From Variovorax paradoxus (GTDB taxonomy: Bacteria > Pseudomonadota > Gammaproteobacteria > Burkholderiales > Burkholderiaceae_C): a stretch of 64,000 nucleotides of DNA. A program made the position numbers and the translations under genes. This document shows, piece after piece, positions 60,382 to 64,000 of the stretch. The notes below the pieces were generated by a model. That model saw only the letters and a program-made list of their open reading frames with translations, was not told the DNA's origin and searched no databases. The first letter of the stretch is position 1. Each line of letters starts with the position of its first letter. Location of the stretch: positions 2,232,001-2,296,000 of the forward strand of contig CP063166.1 in the NCBI GenBank assembly GCA_016806145.1. Reading direction: 5' to 3'.

Positions 60382-61809
60382 TCAGCCGATGACTTCCGGC
60401 CACTCCGTGTGGAAGAACTGCCCCTCGGGCTTGTCCACGCGCTCGTAGGTGTGGGCGCCGAAGAAGTCGCGCTGCGCCTGCAGCAGGTTGGCGCTGAGGC
60501 GCTCGGTGCGGTAGCTGTCGTAGTAGGCCAGCGAGGCGCTGAAGGCCGGCACCGGGATGCCGTTGCTCACGGCCAGCGCCACCACCTCGCGCCAGTTCTG
60601 CTGGGTGCGGTTGAGCAGGTCCTTGAAGAAGGGATCGAGCATCAGGTTGGCCAGCGCCGGATCGGTGCGGAAGGCGTCGGTGATGCGGTTGAGGAAGCGC
60701 GCGCGGATGATGCAGCCGCCGCGCCAGATCGCCGCGATGCGGCCGAGGTCGAGGCCCCAGCCCTTCTTGTCGCCCATGGTCTTGATGAGGTCGAAGCCCT
60801 GGGTGTAGCTGATGACCTTGGAGGCATAGAGCGCGTCGTGCACCTTGGCCACCAGCGCCTTCTTCTCGAGCGAGAGCTCGACCTTCGGGCCCTGCAGCAG
60901 CTTGCTCGCGCCCACGCGCGCCTTCTTCTGCGACGACAGCACGCGCGCCTCGACCGCGGCGTTGATGGTGCTGATGACCACCGCGTTCTCGGCCGCGTTG
61001 ATCAAGGTCCACTGGCCCGTGCCCTTCTGGCCGGCCTTGTCGAGGATCACGTCGACGATGGGCTTGCCGGTTTCCGGGTCCTTCTGCTCGAGCGCCTTGG
61101 CGGTGATCTGGATCAGGTAGCTCTGCAGCTCGCCGTCGTTCCATTCGTTGAAGATCGCGGCCATCTCGTCGGTCGTGAAGCCGGCGGCCTTGAACAGGCT
61201 GTAGGCCTCGCAGATCAGCTGCATGTCGCCGTACTCGATGCCGTTGTGCACCATCTTCACGTAGTGGCCGGCGCCGCCCGGGCCGATGTGGATCACGCAG
61301 GGCTCGCCGTCGACCTTGGCCGCGATGCTCTCGAAGATCGGCTTCATCACCTCCCAGGTCGAGGCCGGGCCGCCCGGCATGATCGACGGCCCCTTGCGCG
61401 CGCCTTCCTCGCCGCCCGAGACGCCCGCGCCGATGAAGCGCAGGCCCTTGCTCGAGAGGTAGGCGTCGCGGCGCTCGGTGTCGGTGTAGAGGCTGTTGCC
61501 GCCGTCGATGACGATGTCGTCCTTGTCGAGCAGCGGGATGAGCTGCTCGATCACCTGGTCGACCGGCGCGCCGGCCTTGACCATGATCTGGATCTTGCGC
61601 GGCTTGGCGAGGCTCTGCACGAACTCTTCGAGCGTCTTCGCGCCCACCAGCTTCTTGCCGGGGTTGGCGGCGATGAAGGCCTCGGTGGTGGCTTCGGTGC
61701 GGTTGTAGACGCTGACCTGGAAGCCGCGGCTTTCCACGTTCAGCACGAGGTTCTGGCCCATCACGGCCAGGCCGATCAGTCCGAAGTCGCTTTTGTTGGT
61801 GGTGGTCAT
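60382..61809 (-). CDS. gnd: 6-phosphogluconate dehydrogenase, decarboxylating
   Basis: A 475-residue enzyme of the oxidative pentose phosphate pathway that turns 6-phosphogluconate into ribulose 5-phosphate, CO2 and NADPH. The dinucleotide fold is DFGLIGLAVMGQNLVLN with an N-R-T after strand 2 (VYNRTEA), favouring NADP+. VDGGNSLYTDTERR, GAGVSGGEEGARKGPSIMPGG, the catalytic KMVHNGIEYGDMQLI and the C-terminal YDSYRTERLSANLLQAQRDFFGAHTYER are classic. Length fits the long, dimeric type. It appears monocistronic or joined to the GNAT gene. Confidence 0.97.
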   Translation of the reverse strand: MTTTNKSDFGLIGLAVMGQNLVLNVESRGFQVSVYNRTEATTEAFIAANPGKKLVGAKTLEEFVQSLAKPRKIQIMVKAGAPVDQVIEQLIPLLDKDDIVIDGGNSLYTDTERRDAYLSSKGLRFIGAGVSGGEEGARKGPSIMPGGPASTWEVMKPIFESIAAKVDGEPCVIHIGPGGAGHYVKMVHNGIEYGDMQLICEAYSLFKAAGFTTDEMAAIFNEWNDGELQSYLIQITAKALEQKDPETGKPIVDVILDKAGQKGTGQWTLINAAENAVVISTINAAVEARVLSSQKKARVGASKLLQGPKVELSLEKKALVAKVHDALYASKVISYTQGFDLIKTMGDKKGWGLDLGRIAAIWRGGCIIRARFLNRITDAFRTDPALANLMLDPFFKDLLNRTQQNWREVVALAVSNGIPVPAFSASLAYYDSYRTERLSANLLQAQRDFFGAHTYERVDKPEGQFFHTEWPEVIG

Positions 61810-62010
61810 GGCCTGGGTGTTTCCTTCCTTGTGCGCACGCCGGCGGCGGCCGGTGCGCGGGGTTGATGCAGCAGGCCATTGTGCCGACCGGCCGTCGGCC
61901 GCGTCGTCAGCCGCCGCCTATAACCGGGCCGGCTTCCCGGGCGAGCCCGCTTGGCAAGCCCGGCCGGCTTCGGTATGTTGCTGCCGACCCATCCTCGGGG
62001 AGAACCCTCC

Positions 62011-63022
62011 ATGCCCACCCAGTCCCTCGCCGAAGCCCACCGTCCGCCGGCCGCGATCGAGCGCTGGTCCACCGACGCGGTGCCGCCCGCGCAGCGGCTC
62101 GATTACTGGGTCGGCGCGGTCTGCGAGGGTTTCCTCGAGATGGAGGTGACCAGCCCGCAGGCGCGGCATTTCGATGCCATGCTCGAATCGGCCCCGCTGG
62201 GCACGCCGGCGCTCGGCATCGGTGTCAACCGCGTGCGCGGCAGCGCGCAGGATGTCTACCGCACGCGCCGCGCGATCGAGCGCAGCCACAGCAACTTCTA
62301 CTACCTGCTGTGCAAGACCGACAGCGCCTGGAGCGTCGAGCAGGAAGGGCGCAGCGCACGCATGCTGCCGGGCGACGCGGTGCTGGTCGATTCGCGGCGC
62401 AGCTACGCCTTCCACTTCGTGCAGTCGGCCGACACCGTCTCGCTCGAGCTGCCCACGGCCTGGGTCGAATCGTGGCTGCCCGACGCGCCGGGCCAGCTCG
62501 CCTGCCGCATCGACGGCAGCGCGGGCTGGGGCAGCGTGCTGAGCCGCTTCGTGCAGCAGCTCACGCCCGAGGCCGCGGGCGCGCCGCCGCTGCCGCCGCG
62601 CCTGCTGGCCGACCAGCTCGGCGGACTGCTCGCGCTGGCCACCGGGCCGGGCGTGGCCGCGGCGGTGGAGCCGGGCGCGCGCGCCGCTGCGCCGGCGCGT
62701 GCTCGAGGCCACGCGCGAGCGCCACGCCGAGCCCGGCCTCACGGCCGAGGCGGTGGCGCGCGAGCTCGGCATCTCGCAGCGCAGCCTGCACCGCTGCCTG
62801 GCCGAGCGCGGTGAAGGCGGGGAGGGCGGCACCACCTTCGCCACCGCGCTGCTGGGCTTTCGCATGCAGGCCGCGCGTCGCATGCTGGGCGACGCGCGCT
62901 TCGACCGGCTCGCGGTGGCGGAGATCGGCTTTCGCGTCGGCCTGCGCGACGCCTCGCATTTCGTGCGCCTGTGCCGCCAGCAACTGGGCGCCACGCCGGG
63001 CGCGCTGCGGCGCCTGCGCTGA
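62011..63022 (+). pseudogene. AraC family regulator disrupted by a frameshift
   Basis: From ATG 62011 the first frame encodes a cupin-like AraC sensor domain (PAQRLDYWVGAVCEGFLEMEV, RSHSNFYYLLCKTDSAW, ARMLPGDAVLVDSRRSYAF, LLADQLGGLLALATGPG). The DNA-binding domain is in another frame from about 62690: VLEATRERHAEPGLTAEAVARELGISQRSLHRCLAERG and LAVAEIGFRVGLRDASHFVRLCRQQLGATPGALRRLR. A one-base gain or two-base loss between about 62640 and 62700, in a GC-rich run, explains the switch. It may be a sequencing error, since both parts are otherwise perfect. Convention would put the full protein near 335 residues. It precedes the alpha/beta hydrolase gene, its probable target. Confidence 0.85.
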
Positions 63023-63139
63023 GCTGGCGCGAATCGGCCATCGCGCTGGCGGCCAGCGGCCAGCGGCGCGGCGGCGGGATTCCTACAGTCGCTGCGTTTG
63101 ATCGCCAGCAACCCGCATCCACCCCTCGAGGAGACCCCC

Positions 63140-63877
63140 ATGTCCGACACCTATGTCCTGATTCACGGCGCCTGGCACACCGGTGCCGAAATGGAGGCCG
63201 TCGCGAACGGCCTGCGCGAGGCCGGCCACACCGTGCACTGCCCCACGCTCGCGGGCAACCGGCCCGGCGACGACCGCGCGAAGATCGGGCTGGCCGACGC
63301 GATCGATTCGGCGCTGCAGTACATCGAGGAGAAGAATCTCTCGCAGCTGCGGCTCGTGGGCCACAGCTATGGCGGGATGGTGATCACCGGCGTGGCCGAC
63401 CGCCTCGCGCAGCAGCCGGGCCGGATCGCGCGGCTGGTGTACGTGAATGCCTTCGTGCCGCAGCCCGGCGAGTCGCTCAACGACATGGTGCCGCCGCATT
63501 ACGTGGCGCTGTTCGACGCGGTGGCGGGCGCCAACGACCAGGCCGTGACGCTGCCCTTCGAGATCTGGCGCGATGCCTTCATCAACGACGCCGACATGGC
63601 GCTCGCGCGCTCGGCCTACGAGCAGCTCAACCCGCACCCGTACCGCACCTTCACCGACAAGATCGTGCTGAGCCAGCCGATGGCCGCGCTGCAGGTGGGC
63701 AAGTCCTACGTCAACTGCCAGCAGGACATCGCGCTGCCGCACAGCCTGCCGTGGCATCCGCGGCTGTCGGAGCGGCTGGGCCTCTTCAGGCTGGTCGAGT
63801 GCCCGGGCAGCCACGAGATGTTCTTCTCGAACCCGAAGCGGCTCGCGCAGGCGATTCTCGAGGCGGGGCGGGACTGA
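63140..63877 (+). CDS. Alpha/beta hydrolase (MenH/esterase-like)
   Basis: A 245-residue alpha/beta-hydrolase similar to plant salicylate-esterase and hydroxynitrile-lyase relatives. The start is TYVLIHGAWHTGAEMEAVANGLREAGH, with the oxyanion HGAWH. The nucleophile elbow is LVGHSYGGMVITGVA (Ser near 77) and the catalytic His is in ECPGSHEMFFSNPKRLA. GAGGAG precedes ATG 63140. It follows the frameshifted AraC gene by about 115 bases and ends before a REP array. Confidence 0.9.
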   Translation: MSDTYVLIHGAWHTGAEMEAVANGLREAGHTVHCPTLAGNRPGDDRAKIGLADAIDSALQYIEEKNLSQLRLVGHSYGGMVITGVADRLAQQPGRIARLVYVNAFVPQPGESLNDMVPPHYVALFDAVAGANDQAVTLPFEIWRDAFINDADMALARSAYEQLNPHPYRTFTDKIVLSQPMAALQVGKSYVNCQQDIALPHSLPWHPRLSERLGLFRLVECPGSHEMFFSNPKRLAQAILEAGRD

Positions 63878-63890
63878 GGCGTGGTGCAAG

Positions 63891-63953
63891 AACCGTTCGG
63901 GCTGAGCTTGTCGAAGCCTCGCGCGGCGCTTCGACAGGCTCAGCGTGAACGGT
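63891..63953. repeat. REP-like palindrome, copy 3
   Basis: The inverted repeat AACCGTTCGGGCTGAGCTTG ... to GAACGGTT lies 13 bases after the alpha/beta hydrolase stop. Its sequence is closest to copy 2 (same TCGCGCGGCGCTTCGACAGG centre). Confidence 0.9.
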
Positions 63954-64000
63954 TGTGCGGCGCTTCGACAAGCTCAGCGCGAACGGTTGTGCAGCGCTTC
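63927..64000. repeat. 34-bp tandem duplication of the REP right arm, running off the window
   Basis: A unit of 34 bases starting CGCTTCGACA occurs at 63927-63960 and 63961-63994 with three differences. A third copy begins at 63995. Each unit holds the right half of the REP palindrome plus GGTTGTGC. Confidence 0.85.

Overview
The window is high-GC bacterial chromosome, about 70% G+C by eye. Its gene content points to a betaproteobacterium of the Comamonadaceae, most like Variovorax. The clues are a Bug-family binding protein, CUT2 and RND transport sets, an intracellular PHB depolymerase with a Cys-type box, a cobalt-type nitrile hydratase, many AraC/LysR/TetR regulators, and scattered 60-bp palindromes of the TTCAGGCTGAGCTTGTCGAA type. 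This assignment is inference from content and has not been checked by alignment. No rRNA, tRNA, CRISPR array, integrase or insertion sequence was seen. The window is ordinary chromosome with accessory islands, and no gene-free stretch exceeds 300 bases.

Layout. 1-2.7 kb: BKACE and TauD-type dioxygenase genes, divergent from an AraC regulator, with a 21-bp-spaced direct repeat between them. 2.8-6.0 kb: an NTF2-fold protein, then thyA, folA and an App1-type phosphatase. 6.1-12 kb: FecI sigma, FecR and a TonB receptor under a Fur-like box, running directly into nitrile hydratase alpha, beta and activator genes. 12-19.4 kb: FAD-linked oxidase, small membrane proteins, YihY, a thioredoxin abutting a 5'-truncated epimerase, an alpha/beta hydrolase, metY and a CBS protein. 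19.4-28.6 kb: one minus-strand operon with a TetR/acyl-CoA ligase fusion, a CUT2 transporter, and two SMP-30-like beta-propellers, one of them fused to a permease. 28.8-36.9 kb: acyltransferase and class D beta-lactamase, VOC protein with a WYL regulator, phospholipase D-type enzyme, and Bug protein with adenosine deaminase under a divergent LysR.

37-45.5 kb: a compact plus-strand operon carrying an Asp/Asn beta-hydroxylase-like oxygenase, a glycosyltransferase-like protein, a secreted HExxH peptidase, a HAD phosphatase, a nucleotidyltransferase/kinase fusion, a second nucleotidyltransferase and a helical-toroid protein. This is the best candidate for an undescribed surface-glycan or phospho-alcohol decoration system. 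45.5-51.8 kb: phaZ, a GST, a DOPA-dioxygenase-like protein, and a four-gene lipid-like operon (DCC thiol protein, methyltransferase, SRPBCC, DUF4166) next to a GbsR/MarR regulator. Twin 20-bp palindromes sit in front of both. 51.8-59 kb: a radical SAM protein behind a clear LexA box, then a three-gene RND efflux operon. 59-64 kb: DUF2000 protein, GNAT, gnd, a frameshifted AraC regulator, an alpha/beta hydrolase and a tandemly growing REP array.

Genes within each block are tightly packed, often with 4-base ATGA/GTGA overlaps, so most blocks are probably co-transcribed and translationally coupled. Starts were moved inward from the longest frames where a ribosome binding site or family length supported it.
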